DNA from: an uncultured Aquimarina sp.
Lineage (GTDB): Bacteria > Bacteroidota > Bacteroidia > Flavobacteriales > Flavobacteriaceae
Assembly (NCBI GenBank): GCA_947502885.1
Contig: CANNBP010000007.1
Coordinates: 62,001 to 126,000 of the forward strand
Direction of reading: 5' to 3'
DNA length: 64,000 nucleotides
Under the pieces are notes generated by a model, which saw nothing but the letters and a program-made list of their open reading frames with translations, was not told where the DNA came from and ran no database searches. This document shows, piece by piece, positions 35,101 through 42,609 of the stretch (its first letter is position 1; every line of letters begins with the position of its first letter). A program made the position numbers and the translations under genes.

Positions 35101-35619
35101 ATAAAAGTTGGCTTTATAAATAGGGTTTTCTCCAAAAGCTTTTATTCTCCCCTCTAATGCCTTTTTATAATATATTCTTGCAATTTTGTGATTTGATTTA
35201 TAAGAAGTCAAATATCCACCAGCATAATACCTCCCAATATTATCATAAGCACTAGCTTCTTCTTTATTATTTTTTGGTAAATATTTTTGACAAATCTCTA
35301 ATGCCTTTTTTGCAGCTTTTAATGCTTCTTCATATTCAAGATCACGCCATTGACTTTCCGAAATCTTATTATAACACCCTGCTACGCGTTCCCAATTTTT
35401 AGTGTTTTGATAGATGGGTAATGCTTTTTTAAAATAAACAATCGCACTATCTAATTGCCTATCGGTAAGTAAAGAATCTGCTTTTTTAAAATGTTGGTAG
35501 GCAACTAAGGTGTCTGTTTTGGTTTGAGCTTGACAAATTATAGTACTTGAGATAAATAGCCAACCTAGTAGAAACAGGAGTGTTTTTGAAGGTGATATTT
35601 GGGGTGTTTGTGGATTCAT
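32122..35619 (-). CDS. TPR-CHAT protease with signal peptide and C-terminal membrane anchor (copy 3)
   Basis: A 1165-residue paralogue of the two CHAT proteins at 13687-20392. The N-terminus has an export signal (LLFLLGWLFISSTIICQAQ after a short polar start), then about twelve or more TPR units of the kinesin-light-chain type, a helical linker, and the CHAT domain with predicted His979 (LHLALHGDVDH) and Cys1026 (LSACNTGSG), 47 residues apart as in the others. A membrane span (WYWLLGICGVLVLVLSVFWY) and basic tail follow. The last ten or so residues (PVLSLSKGSA) are encoded by a REP-like repeat, so the original stop codon has probably been replaced. The gene is divergent from a sigma factor/TPR membrane protein pair and bracketed by two palindromic repeats. 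Confidence 0.85.
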   Translation of the reverse strand: MNPQTPQISPSKTLLFLLGWLFISSTIICQAQTKTDTLVAYQHFKKADSLLTDRQLDSAIVYFKKALPIYQNTKNWERVAGCYNKISESQWRDLEYEEALKAAKKALEICQKYLPKNNKEEASAYDNIGRYYAGGYLTSYKSNHKIARIYYKKALEGRIKAFGENPIYKANFYYKIGLIVYYQRKFDKAKDYFKKSLSIMKKNSKVNPLTIASLYCDIGVTHYEKEEYQKAALCLFKTLTIREKILGKNHVQTAIVFEALGKLYRKTGEYDKALVNLKKNASILTQTYGEDHFKRYSIFNSIGICYKQKGEYNKALQYYKRALKITNFSKNYANKIASNIYNNIGVVYKYLGEYNKALIYLEKSSVKILRHKEIDNSLNKAQKYNNSIARRYNNIANIYRLKKDYTRALKYYNKALKIRLKALDKNHSNLADSYHDLGLLFVAMKEYRKALDHYTKALSIRTNIYGSTHPEIANSYTSLGDLFFNKKEYPTALMNYQKALVMQQQLFGDQHPKIGVSYNNLAQVYIAQKKYQTSLAYYEKAIKANTNPQKQDSTPIDQHFNQNIVLSSLQGKAKVYNLLYKQDQNPERLTKAIAIYQQADRIIDYIRETFTSYQDKVDFAQKAKDIYKVAIATQLELHDLQKNRHSLEQAFYYAEKSKANTLKELVNGNNAKKVAGLPNTITALEKELRIDRAFYQSQITKAYANQKIDTAKITRFENALFTITERQDSLTRVIATQYPKYHKLTYNKKLVSLTEIQQHLDDSTTVVEFFTSDSITYAFAISKQHTKVQKLVTPNLTGQIEKFRKHITSKELQEYKTLGQNLYTQLLALIKNQLVGDQLIIIPDGALWHLNFELLLTQNTTSNNPIKLPYLLKDFAISYANAANLLFARNKNKSINDQKRQECLAFSFSDSTQIANTTSDKAMRLATLRDLGDDLPGTRKEIKAISNIIDGQYYYGSQAIEANFKKNAGTYNILHLALHGDVDHKHPQNSKLYFTKTKDTIEDNLLYGHELFAMDIPAELTVLSACNTGSGTIAQGEGIMSLGSAFQYAGTKSLLLSSWEVSDNTTPELMQYFYTHLKAGMNKAKALQQAKLDYLETANIHRTQPVYWAGFYLVGDPAPIHFKNNTEWYWLLGICGVLVLVLSVFWYRRKHTSTVPVLSLSKGSA

Positions 35620-35654
35620 CTTAAAAGAATTCTAAATCTTTTTATAGTGTGATA

Positions 35655-35805
35655 CATTTTCAATAACTAAACTTAAAAAACGTCAATTCGAGTATTTTGT
35701 CGTAATGTAATGAAGACAAAATGTATCGAGAATAGTTTTTCTAAATCCTAGTTCTCGATACACTTTTTCCTATGGTCGAAGGACTCGAATTGACGAATTT
35801 AGAAT
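35655..35805. repeat. Palindromic repeat R2, right copy flanking the third CHAT gene
   Basis: Second copy of the repeat at 31941-32092 in the same orientation. The outer arms (35681-35693 and 35783-35795) are intact; the inner hairpin has a small change (CTAGTTCTCGATACA). The two copies are 3.7 kb apart and enclose the CHAT gene alone. Confidence 0.8.
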
Positions 35806-36124
35806 AAAAATCACAACAGGTTTACTTAATGTTGTAATTGTCGTACTTTAATAGTTAATGTCATTTCTAACCTGTTTGTTACTTTTTCTAGCTTTACAAT
35901 TCTAAACTACACCGTAATGCTAAGTCTGTCAAAACACATTTTTTAGTTTTTACTTCTTGTGATTAACTTTCATTTCTCAACTATTAACTCAACCAAATAC
36001 TACATATTTAATTTTTTCGTTGTTTCTCTCTTTATATGAATACCAAAGAACGTAAAAATGTTACTTTTACAATTAGTTTAACATTGTCAAAAGGTAACGA
36101 TTCGTTGTTTCAGTACATAAACCT
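35806..36124. other. Leader region of the second sigma factor gene
   Basis: About 320 bp with no credible gene. A GTAATGCTAAGTCTGTC stretch near 35912 may be a very worn REP-like repeat. No consensus TAnnTTTG promoter was recognised before the sigma gene, which could mean it is read by an alternative sigma factor, possibly its own product. Confidence 0.35.
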
Positions 36125-36706
36125 ATGAACACTATCGAAGATCAGAAAATATTAAAAGGTATTGCAGAAGGAGATGAGGTTGTGATCACAACATTTTATA
36201 AGAAAAATATGCCTTATATTAGACGGTATATTGTTAAAAATTCTGGTGCCGAGGTAGACGTAGAAGATGTGTTTCAAGATGCATTGGTTTTTCTATATCA
36301 AAAAATAAAAGAAGGTTCGATAGAATTACATTCGTCATTATCGACCTATTTTTATGGAGTATGTAAAAATATATGGAGAAACCGATTACGAAAAAATATG
36401 AAAATGGTAGTTACAGAAGATGTACTTGACGAAACCGAGGTTATAGATCCAGAGGTTATTCGCGAAATTACCAAAAAAGAGCAGGAGCACGTATATCGTA
36501 AACATTTCTTAAATTTAACCGATACATGTAAGCAAGTGCTTAATTTGCTCTTTCAGGGTAATAGTATGAAAGAGATAGCAGATCAAACCGGATATTCTGA
36601 AGGATATACGAGAAAGAAAAAATTTGAGTGTAAGCAACATTTGTTAGAGATGATAGAAAAAGATCCTATGTATCGCGAACTCAAAGAAACAATAGAAAAG
36701 AAATAG
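36125..36706 (+). CDS. ECF-like RNA polymerase sigma factor (locus 2)
   Basis: A 193-residue sigma-70-family protein: region 2 with VEDVFQDALVFLYQKI and STYFYGVCKNIWRNRLRKN, then region 4 with CKQVLNLLFQGNSMKEIADQTGYSEGYTRKKKFECKQHLL. The region 4 helix-turn-helix is easier to recognise than in the locus 1 factor, and the two are clearly different proteins. It is followed after 213 bp by a TPR membrane protein and is divergent from CHAT copy 3, giving the same gene content as locus 1 in a different order. Confidence 0.88.
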   Translation: MNTIEDQKILKGIAEGDEVVITTFYKKNMPYIRRYIVKNSGAEVDVEDVFQDALVFLYQKIKEGSIELHSSLSTYFYGVCKNIWRNRLRKNMKMVVTEDVLDETEVIDPEVIREITKKEQEHVYRKHFLNLTDTCKQVLNLLFQGNSMKEIADQTGYSEGYTRKKKFECKQHLLEMIEKDPMYRELKETIEKK

Positions 36707-36919
36707 ATAGGTAAAATGAGTTATTGTTATGTGTTGAGTAAATCTAGCAGAATAACAAATTTTATTTAATTCAATATTAAGTGATTAGAGAAAATGGATA
36801 TGGAGTAGTCGTTCAGCATTATCTGAACAATGAAAGTGTATAAGTGTAATAATTAAGTTTAATTGTAAGAACTTGTATAAACCTTAAATTTGATCTGATT
36901 TTTAAATCGTAATAAGTAA

Positions 36920-37663
36920 ATGGAACGCACCCCAGCATTATTTGAAAAAATAGAAGACTATTTGGCTGGCTCCCTGTCAAAAGAGGAGGCGATTGCTTTT
37001 GAAGAAGAAATGGCATTAAATGCGAGCCTAAGTGAAGAGGTAGAAAAGCATAGAATGATGCATGAAGTCTTAATGGATAGAGATACTCTGGATTTTAAGA
37101 ATAAATTAAAGCAAATAAGTAAGCAAATTAAAGAAGAGGACAAGTTGATGGTAAAAAAAAAGACCCCTGTCTTTTTTTTTAAAATAGCGGCTTCGATTGT
37201 TTGTCTTTTGGGAGCCGGATCTGTATTATGGTACTCAATGAATACCGAAAAACAGACACAAGATTTGTACGGGGCATATTATGCACCATTTCCTGTAGAA
37301 GATAATACCAGAGGAGAATCTAGTGATGAAGTGCAGGGCATTATTAGTCATTATACAAAAGGAATATATGATTCTGTTGTGTTTGCTTTAGAAAAATACC
37401 CCAGCTTAAGAAAGCAAGAACCACTTTCTCTATATTTAGGAAATAGTTATCTAAATACCAATCAAGAAGAAAAAGCAATTCTTGAGTTTAAAAGTGTTGA
37501 TAATAAAAAATATCATGAGGTTGCTCAATGGTATTTATCTTTAGCATATCTTAAATTAAATAAAACTACAAAAGTTGAAGAGTTGCTAATAGAGATTATA
37601 GGCTATGATGGAACCTATAAAAATAGAGCAACAGAATTGCTAAAAATGCTAGAGGAACAATAG
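36920..37663 (+). CDS. Single-span membrane protein, anti-sigma-like N-terminus and TPR-like C-terminus (locus 2)
   Basis: A 247-residue protein. Residues 1-80 contain KIEDYLAGSLSKEEAIAFEEEM, the helical pattern found in anti-sigma-like N-termini and comparable with FDLDLSDEELLFFEKRMEED of the locus 1 protein. A membrane span lies at about 84-106. The remaining ~135 residues, probably periplasmic, hold TPR-like helices (LSLYLGNSYLNTNQEEKAILEFKSV, AQWYLSLAYLKLNKTTKVEEL). Same place relative to a sigma gene as 20466-21203. Anti-sigma action is an inference from topology and context. Confidence 0.7.
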   Translation: MERTPALFEKIEDYLAGSLSKEEAIAFEEEMALNASLSEEVEKHRMMHEVLMDRDTLDFKNKLKQISKQIKEEDKLMVKKKTPVFFFKIAASIVCLLGAGSVLWYSMNTEKQTQDLYGAYYAPFPVEDNTRGESSDEVQGIISHYTKGIYDSVVFALEKYPSLRKQEPLSLYLGNSYLNTNQEEKAILEFKSVDNKKYHEVAQWYLSLAYLKLNKTTKVEELLIEIIGYDGTYKNRATELLKMLEEQ

Positions 37664-38218
37664 CATATTCTAGCCTGATTTTCTTTTTGGTAAATTAAAG
37701 TAATTACAGGAGCATTCTAGAGCTCTAGTAAAAGTCATCCATCATTAGTATCCTTTTTTTGGTTTGTAATACAATTGTGAACTTAGCCTAATGAAATTTA
37801 CATCAAGAGGTATTTGCTTAAGTAGATTATATTCAAGATGAATAAATTTTGTCAAAAGTCTTATCTTCTATAGTTTCTCAGAACATTCAAGAAAGCGCTC
37901 TCCAAGGTTGATGTATTTTTTTCTTCATTTTGAGATAAAAAAAAGGGGTTTTTGTTATTGTATTCTTACTTCCGCTTAAATGAGCATTAAACTTAATGCA
38001 ATTGTGTTTGCTTTATTTTACTGGTAAACAAATTGTTAGGATTGTCCTTTCTTAAAGTCTGAAATTAGCATGGTTCATAAGGTTTATTTTTTACAATTTC
38101 AGGAAAACTTACAAAAAACAACATTTTTAAGGTAACAATGCTTTTGTTGAAGACATTAATTTATAAACCCCATGTAAAAATTGGTTAAATAATTTCAATA
38201 TTAAGTAAAGGAAAAATT
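37664..38218. other. Intergenic region, no gene recognised
   Basis: 555 bp, AT-rich, with homopolymer runs (for instance 37921-37965). Short open stretches on the minus strand around 37750-37910 look faintly protein-like but are interrupted by stops and match nothing I know. Possibly decayed sequence; no repeat or terminator identified with confidence. Confidence 0.4.
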
Positions 38219-38488
38219 ATGAATGTTATCATTAAACACATTGAGCTTATAGGACGTATTGATCAATTAATTCGTTTACAAGCAACAGGAACACCTCAAG
38301 AATTGGCTGAAAAATTGGATATTTCAAGAACGAAGTTATATCGAACGATTAATACTATGAAATCTCTAAATGCACCTATCCAGTATGATGCGACTTTGCA
38401 GAGTTTTGTATATGCCAGAGCCGTAGGATTTCAAGTTGGCTTTTTTGCAAAAGACAGAAAAGCCCAAAATGTTAAATCTTTGGCATGA
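38219..38488 (+). CDS. Small helix-turn-helix DNA-binding protein
   Basis: An 89-residue protein. Residues about 10-60 form a winged helix-turn-helix of the DeoR/HTH_11 type (IDQLIRLQATGTPQELAEKL, then ISRTKLYRTINTMKSL), with a short wing (APIQYDATLQSFVYA). There is no effector domain. Preceded by an A/G-rich stretch (AAAGGAAAAATT) before the ATG. Such small regulators occur in Bacteroidota but the target is unknown. It is convergent with the acyl-CoA dehydrogenase gene. Confidence 0.75.
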   Translation: MNVIIKHIELIGRIDQLIRLQATGTPQELAEKLDISRTKLYRTINTMKSLNAPIQYDATLQSFVYARAVGFQVGFFAKDRKAQNVKSLA

Positions 38489-38507
38489 TTAATAAGATGA
38501 ATATATC

Positions 38508-39686
38508 TTATTTAAATGCAGCAAAACCTGTAATATCTAGTCCGGTTATAAGAAGATGGATATCATGTGTGCCTTCATAGGTGATAACACTTTCTAGGTT
38601 CATCATATGGCGCATAATGCTATATTCTCCTGTGATTCCCATTCCGCCAAGTATCTGTCGCGCTTCTCTTGCAATATTTATGGCCATTTCTACATTATTG
38701 CGTTTTGCCATAGAAATTTGAGCGCTAGTAGCTTTACCTTCATTACGTAATACTCCTAATCGCCATGCCATTAATTGGGCTTTGGTGATTTCGGTAATCA
38801 TTTCGGCTAATTTTTTTTGTTGTAATTGAGTAGCTCCAATCGGTTTGTCGAACTGAATACGTTCTTTTGCATATCGCAATGCAGTGTCATAACAATCCAT
38901 AGCCGCTCCAATTGCACCCCAAGCAATACCATATCTTGCAGAGTCTAGGCAGCCCAGTGGTGCGCCCAAACCACTTTTGCCAGGCAGTATGTTTTCTTTA
39001 GGAACTTTTACATTGTCAAAGATTAATTCTCCGGTTGCAGATGCTCGTAAAGACCATTTATTATGAGTTTCTGGGGTAGAAAACCCTTCCATACCGCGTT
39101 CTACAACTAATCCGTGAATTCTTCCTTCTTCATTTTTGGCCCATACTACAGCTACATCTGCAAATGGTGCGTTAGAGATCCATAGTTTGGCTCCATTAAG
39201 TAAAACATGATCTCCTTTATCCTTATAGTTAGTGGTCATTCCACTAGGATTTGACCCATGATCAGGCTCGGTAAGTCCAAAACACCCCATAAACTCACCC
39301 GAAGCAAGTTTTGGTAAATATTTTTTACGTTGTTCTTCAGATCCATATTTCCAGATAGGATACATAACCAATGAAGACTGAACAGATGCTGTAGATCGCA
39401 CTCCAGAATCCCCTCTTTCTATTTCTTGCATGATCAAACCATAGCTAATCTGGTCTAAACCGGCACCACCATATTCTTCTGGTATATAAGGTCCAAAGGC
39501 ACCTATCTCTGCTAATCCTTTAATAATTTGAGTTGGAAACGCTGCACGCTGTGCATAGTCTTCTATAATAGGAGAGACTTCTCGTTTTACCCAACTTCGG
39601 GCCGCATCCCGAACCATTTTATGTTCTTCACTTAATAAATCATCAATTTGATAATAATCTGGTGCTTGAAATAAATCTGGTTTCAT
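38508..39686 (-). CDS. gcdH: Glutaryl-CoA dehydrogenase (acyl-CoA dehydrogenase family)
   Basis: A 392-residue FAD enzyme of lysine and tryptophan breakdown; it oxidises and decarboxylates glutaryl-CoA to crotonyl-CoA. Family signatures: FGLTEPDHGSNPSGM (FAD/substrate loop), the glutaryl-CoA type motif RSTASVQSSLVMYPIWKYG with the Arg expected to hold the carboxyl group, and the catalytic Glu in ITYEGTHDIH near the C-terminus. QILGGMGITGEYSIMRH is the conserved FAD-tail segment. Single gene with a good promoter at 39720-39750. Confidence 0.9.
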   Translation of the reverse strand: MKPDLFQAPDYYQIDDLLSEEHKMVRDAARSWVKREVSPIIEDYAQRAAFPTQIIKGLAEIGAFGPYIPEEYGGAGLDQISYGLIMQEIERGDSGVRSTASVQSSLVMYPIWKYGSEEQRKKYLPKLASGEFMGCFGLTEPDHGSNPSGMTTNYKDKGDHVLLNGAKLWISNAPFADVAVVWAKNEEGRIHGLVVERGMEGFSTPETHNKWSLRASATGELIFDNVKVPKENILPGKSGLGAPLGCLDSARYGIAWGAIGAAMDCYDTALRYAKERIQFDKPIGATQLQQKKLAEMITEITKAQLMAWRLGVLRNEGKATSAQISMAKRNNVEMAINIAREARQILGGMGITGEYSIMRHMMNLESVITYEGTHDIHLLITGLDITGFAAFK

Positions 39687-39719
39687 ATGTTTTTAGGTGT
39701 TTTAATAATGCGGTTGTAA

Positions 39720-39750
39720 CAAATGTAGGTAATGAAAAAAGAGCAAGCAA
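39720..39750 (-). promoter_or_regulatory. Bacteroidota-type promoter of the glutaryl-CoA dehydrogenase gene
   Basis: On the minus strand TTG (39750-39748), 20 nt, then TACATTTG (39727-39720), 33 nt before the ATG. The rest of the 330-bp gap up to 40016 shows no other feature. Confidence 0.7.
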
Positions 39751-40016
39751 TTTTTTTGACATTTTTAAGAAGCATTTAAATAAAGATAAGAAGAGCGGTA
39801 TTTTGAGATGTTAATTATACAAATATGTGTATATATTCCGCAGTAGGCAGTAGGATTCTACACTTAAATCATTTGTCTGGCACCGTGTTTTATAGTTTAA
39901 TGTATGTAAAATTTTATCTATTGTATTGATTTACAGATATTTGTTTTGATTTATGATTTTTTTAACCTCTACCGGCATAATTATTCTATGTGTAACTAGT
40001 ATAACATATAAAATAA

Positions 40017-40343
40017 ATGAAACAGATGAAAAATTTAGTTGTATTAATGGTATTCACTTTTGGATTATTGGTAGGAACTCAAAATATCAATGCGCAAAAA
40101 GAAGTTGCTAGTGTAGATACAGAAGTGATTGCTCCTCCAGTTCAGGAAAAATTTGTAGAACTAGCTACAGAGAATTTACCTCAAAAAGTTCTTGATGCCG
40201 TTGCAAAAGATTTTGCTGGTGCAACCATAGAAAAAGCTGCTGCCAAAGAAGATGCTTCTGTGTTTAAATTGGTATTGAAGCAAGGAGAAAAGGAAATGGA
40301 AGTTTTCTGTGATGCTGATGGAAATTGGATTAAGAAAAAGTAA
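40017..40343 (+). CDS. Small exported PepSY-like protein
   Basis: A 108-residue protein with a signal peptide (MKNLVVLMVFTFGLLVGTQNINAQ after a short leader; ATG codons at 40017 and 40026 are both possible starts). The mature part has LPQKVLDAVAKDFAGATIEKA followed by strands ending in EVFCDADGNWIKKK. This helix-then-sheet pattern, with an acidic Asp-Gly-Asn-Trp end, resembles PepSY-like/DUF2874-type exported domains of Bacteroidota. Function unknown. It has its own terminator. Confidence 0.7.
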   Translation: MKQMKNLVVLMVFTFGLLVGTQNINAQKEVASVDTEVIAPPVQEKFVELATENLPQKVLDAVAKDFAGATIEKAAAKEDASVFKLVLKQGEKEMEVFCDADGNWIKKK

Positions 40344-40395
40344 AAAACTTTAATTTATTGTAATGTAAATTAAACTTCGTAGAGTGATTAAATTG

Positions 40396-40428
40396 AAAAA
40401 GAGAATCTATTGTGATTCTCTTTTTTTT
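40396..40428. terminator. Bidirectional terminator
   Basis: Stem 40396-40407 with 40414-40425, A run on the left and T run on the right; placed between convergent genes (exported protein and trmN6), so it can serve both. Confidence 0.8.
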
Positions 40429-40448
40429 ATGTTTAGTTGCTGTTGATC

Positions 40449-41165
40449 TTACATTTTTAAATAAAAACTTTTAGTAAGATTGATGTATTCACTGGTATAT
40501 TGATGGCGTGTTGTTTCTATAATCAACTCATCGGTTTTACAAGGTTCATTTTCGTTACGACTAAGAAGGAGTAAGCTTCTTTTTGTTTCTGATGTTGGTG
40601 TGCCTTTTACTCTGGTTAATTTCTCCGGAAAAAGTCCTATTTCTGCAGCTATATGAGTGATTCGCTCCTCTTCTTTGTGAGGAGCAATTAATGCTAGTTT
40701 TCCTTGTTTTGATAATAGTTTAGATGCGCCGATTAAAAGATGTTCTACTGGTAGAGCATCTTCGAACCTTGCCATATCTCTTTTTTTATCAGAAGTTTTG
40801 TAATCTTCTGTGTAAAAAGGAGGGTTGCTGATTAGTAAATCATATTGATCATCTATTTCAGAAACAAATTCTTGAAAAGAAGCATGATAGCAGAATAAGC
40901 GGTCTCCCCATGGCGAAGCTTCAAAGTTTTCTACGGCTTGTTCATAAGCTTCAGTGTCAATTTCTATGGCATCGATAACCTCTGCAAAAGAACGTTGGGC
41001 AGCCATTAGAGAGATGATACCAGTTCCTGTGCCAATATCAAGAATTGTATTTGTGGTTTCGTTTATAGGAACCCATGCGCCTAATAATACACCATCAGTG
41101 CCAATTTTCATAGCACACCGATCTTGGTCAACTGTAAATTGTTTAAACTTAAAAGGTTTGGCCAT
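40449..41165 (-). CDS. trmN6: tRNA1(Val) adenine(37)-N6-methyltransferase
   Basis: A 238-residue SAM-dependent methyltransferase. Motif I is LDIGTGTGIISLMAAQ, the acidic end of strand 2 is IEID, and the catalytic N-P-P-F/Y motif reads SNPPFY; this pattern with an early FKQFTVDQDRCAMKIGTDGVLLGAW segment identifies the TrmN6/YfiC group that methylates A37 of valine tRNA. It follows rimM by 16 bp in the rpsP-rimM-trmN6 operon, a sensible translation-related unit. Confidence 0.88.
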   Translation of the reverse strand: MAKPFKFKQFTVDQDRCAMKIGTDGVLLGAWVPINETTNTILDIGTGTGIISLMAAQRSFAEVIDAIEIDTEAYEQAVENFEASPWGDRLFCYHASFQEFVSEIDDQYDLLISNPPFYTEDYKTSDKKRDMARFEDALPVEHLLIGASKLLSKQGKLALIAPHKEEERITHIAAEIGLFPEKLTRVKGTPTSETKRSLLLLSRNENEPCKTDELIIETTRHQYTSEYINLTKSFYLKM

Positions 41166-41181
41166 AGATTGGGGAAATGTA

Positions 41182-41706
41182 TTATAGATAAAGGTCTATC
41201 AGTCCTTCTGGAGTATTTACAGATATGGTTTTTGATTCGCGATCAACATTGACAATAAATTCATCATTCATAGGAATAAGAATTTCTGTTCCTTTGCGAT
41301 CAACTTCAAATAAGGCTTGAGCAGTAGAATCATTGATAGATTTAATGATACCCACTTCACCAAAAGTGGTATCTATAATTGTAAATCCAATTATTTCATG
41401 ATAATAAAACTGATCACCTTCAAGTTCGGGTAATAAGGTAAGTGGAAGGTATAGTTCTGCCTTCATGATGTCGTCGGCATCCTCTTCAGAGTCTATATCT
41501 TCGAATTTTGCTCGTAGTAAATCGCTTTTATGAAGTGTACATTTTTCAATAAAAAATGGAACCAGATTGTTGTTATAATTAACAAATACCGATTCCATTT
41601 TTGTATAACTTTCAGGTTCATCGGTATCCAATTTAATCAATACCTCACCTTTAAAACTAAATTTACTTACGATTTTACCTAGATAGAAGCATTCTTCTTT
41701 CTTCAT
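41182..41706 (-). CDS. rimM: 16S rRNA processing protein RimM
   Basis: A 174-residue protein with an N-terminal RimM beta-barrel (YLGKIVSKFSFKGEVLIKLDTD) and a C-terminal PRC-barrel part (YYHEIIGFTIIDTTFGEVGII...ILIPMNDEFIVNVD). RimM helps maturation of the 30S head and binds ribosomal protein S19. It starts 14 bp after the rpsP stop; the rpsP-rimM order is conserved in most bacteria. Confidence 0.95.
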   Translation of the reverse strand: MKKEECFYLGKIVSKFSFKGEVLIKLDTDEPESYTKMESVFVNYNNNLVPFFIEKCTLHKSDLLRAKFEDIDSEEDADDIMKAELYLPLTLLPELEGDQFYYHEIIGFTIIDTTFGEVGIIKSINDSTAQALFEVDRKGTEILIPMNDEFIVNVDRESKTISVNTPEGLIDLYL

Positions 41707-41720
41707 CGTTAATAATGCAA

Positions 41721-42260
41721 CTATTCTTCTTCGTTGCTAGTTTCTTCAGTTACTTCTTCTGCAGTTGCTTCGGCAGCTTCAGCTTCAGCGGCTGCTTTAG
41801 CTTCTTCTTCCTCTGCTTTTGCTGCAGCTTCACGCTTAGCGTTTACTTCTTTTTCAGCTTCAAGGATTTTAGCTTTTACATCAGCATCAGCTTTAGCAAG
41901 TGCGTCTTTCTTTGCGCCAACAGCTCCATCTTTTTCTGATGCCCAAGCTTGGAATTTTTCTTCAGCTTGCTCTTCAGTTAAAGCACCTTTTTTAACACCA
42001 CCAGCAAGGTGATTTTTAAGTAAAGCTCCTTTGTAAGATAATATGTTTCTTGCAGTATCTGTAGGTTGTGCACCATTTTGTAACCATTTTACAGCACCAT
42101 CAACATCTAAGTCAATACTTGCAGGGTTTACATTTGGATTGTACGTTCCTAATTTCTCAAGATATTTACCATCTCTTTTTGATCTAGCATCTGCTGCCAC
42201 GATCCAGTAAAAAGGTTTTCCTTTTTTACCGTGTCTCTGTAATCTAATTTTAACAGGCAT
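41721..42260 (-). CDS. rpsP: 30S ribosomal protein S16 with long C-terminal tail
   Basis: A 179-residue protein. Residues 1-80 are a complete S16 ([22 protein letters not shown]...LEKLGTYNP...W). The remaining ~100 residues, absent in E. coli S16 (82 residues), begin with an SKEH-like helix and end in an Ala/Glu/Lys-rich, probably coiled or disordered acidic tail. Long tails of this kind are usual in Bacteroidota. First gene of the operon; a -7 box lies 46 nt upstream at 42307-42314. Confidence 0.95.
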   Translation of the reverse strand: MPVKIRLQRHGKKGKPFYWIVAADARSKRDGKYLEKLGTYNPNVNPASIDLDVDGAVKWLQNGAQPTDTARNILSYKGALLKNHLAGGVKKGALTEEQAEEKFQAWASEKDGAVGAKKDALAKADADVKAKILEAEKEVNAKREAAAKAEEEEAKAAAEAEAAEATAEEVTEETSNEEE

Positions 42261-42306
42261 AAAAAATTAATTTTTGGGTACTCGACCCTATTTATAATTA
42301 AGGGGG

Positions 42307-42314
42307 CAAAGGTA
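42307..42314 (-). promoter_or_regulatory. -7 promoter box (TACCTTTG) of the rpsP operon
   Basis: Perfect TAnnTTTG on the minus strand 46 nt before the rpsP ATG, leaving a leader rich in C and T. The rest of the 349-bp gap to the lipoprotein start at 42610 shows no other clear element. Confidence 0.5.
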
Positions 42315-42609
42315 ATTATTTTTAATGAATTAGAGATATAAATTTAAGTTTGTTTGTTTTTGTTTTTTTTAAGGTAATTGTTTGCTAATTAATTAGATAG
42401 TAATTTTTGATTGAGGTTGTTTTTGAGTTAGATACGGATAAACCACAGTGTTTTTACAGGTAAAATCAATTAATTTGTGTATTTCATCGAGTAAATTGGT
42501 ATTTTTTCGATCAAATCATTGTTTTATTGAATTTTAGGTTATATGTTTGTAAGAGTAAACACATAATTTGTGGTTTTGCGGTAGGAAAATCATATTAAAG
42601 CCCCTGTCT

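Noticed and set aside
13687..35619. Type III-E CRISPR partner (TPR-CHAT) role
   Set aside because: No CRISPR array or Cas7-like genes anywhere in the window, and the proteins carry export signals.
37741..37920. Possible protein remnant on the minus strand
   Set aside because: Interrupted by stops in every frame and not similar to anything I recognise.
41734..42012. Ala/Ser-rich frame opposite rpsP
   Set aside because: Antisense shadow of the Ala/Glu-rich S16 tail; explained by the repetitive codons there.
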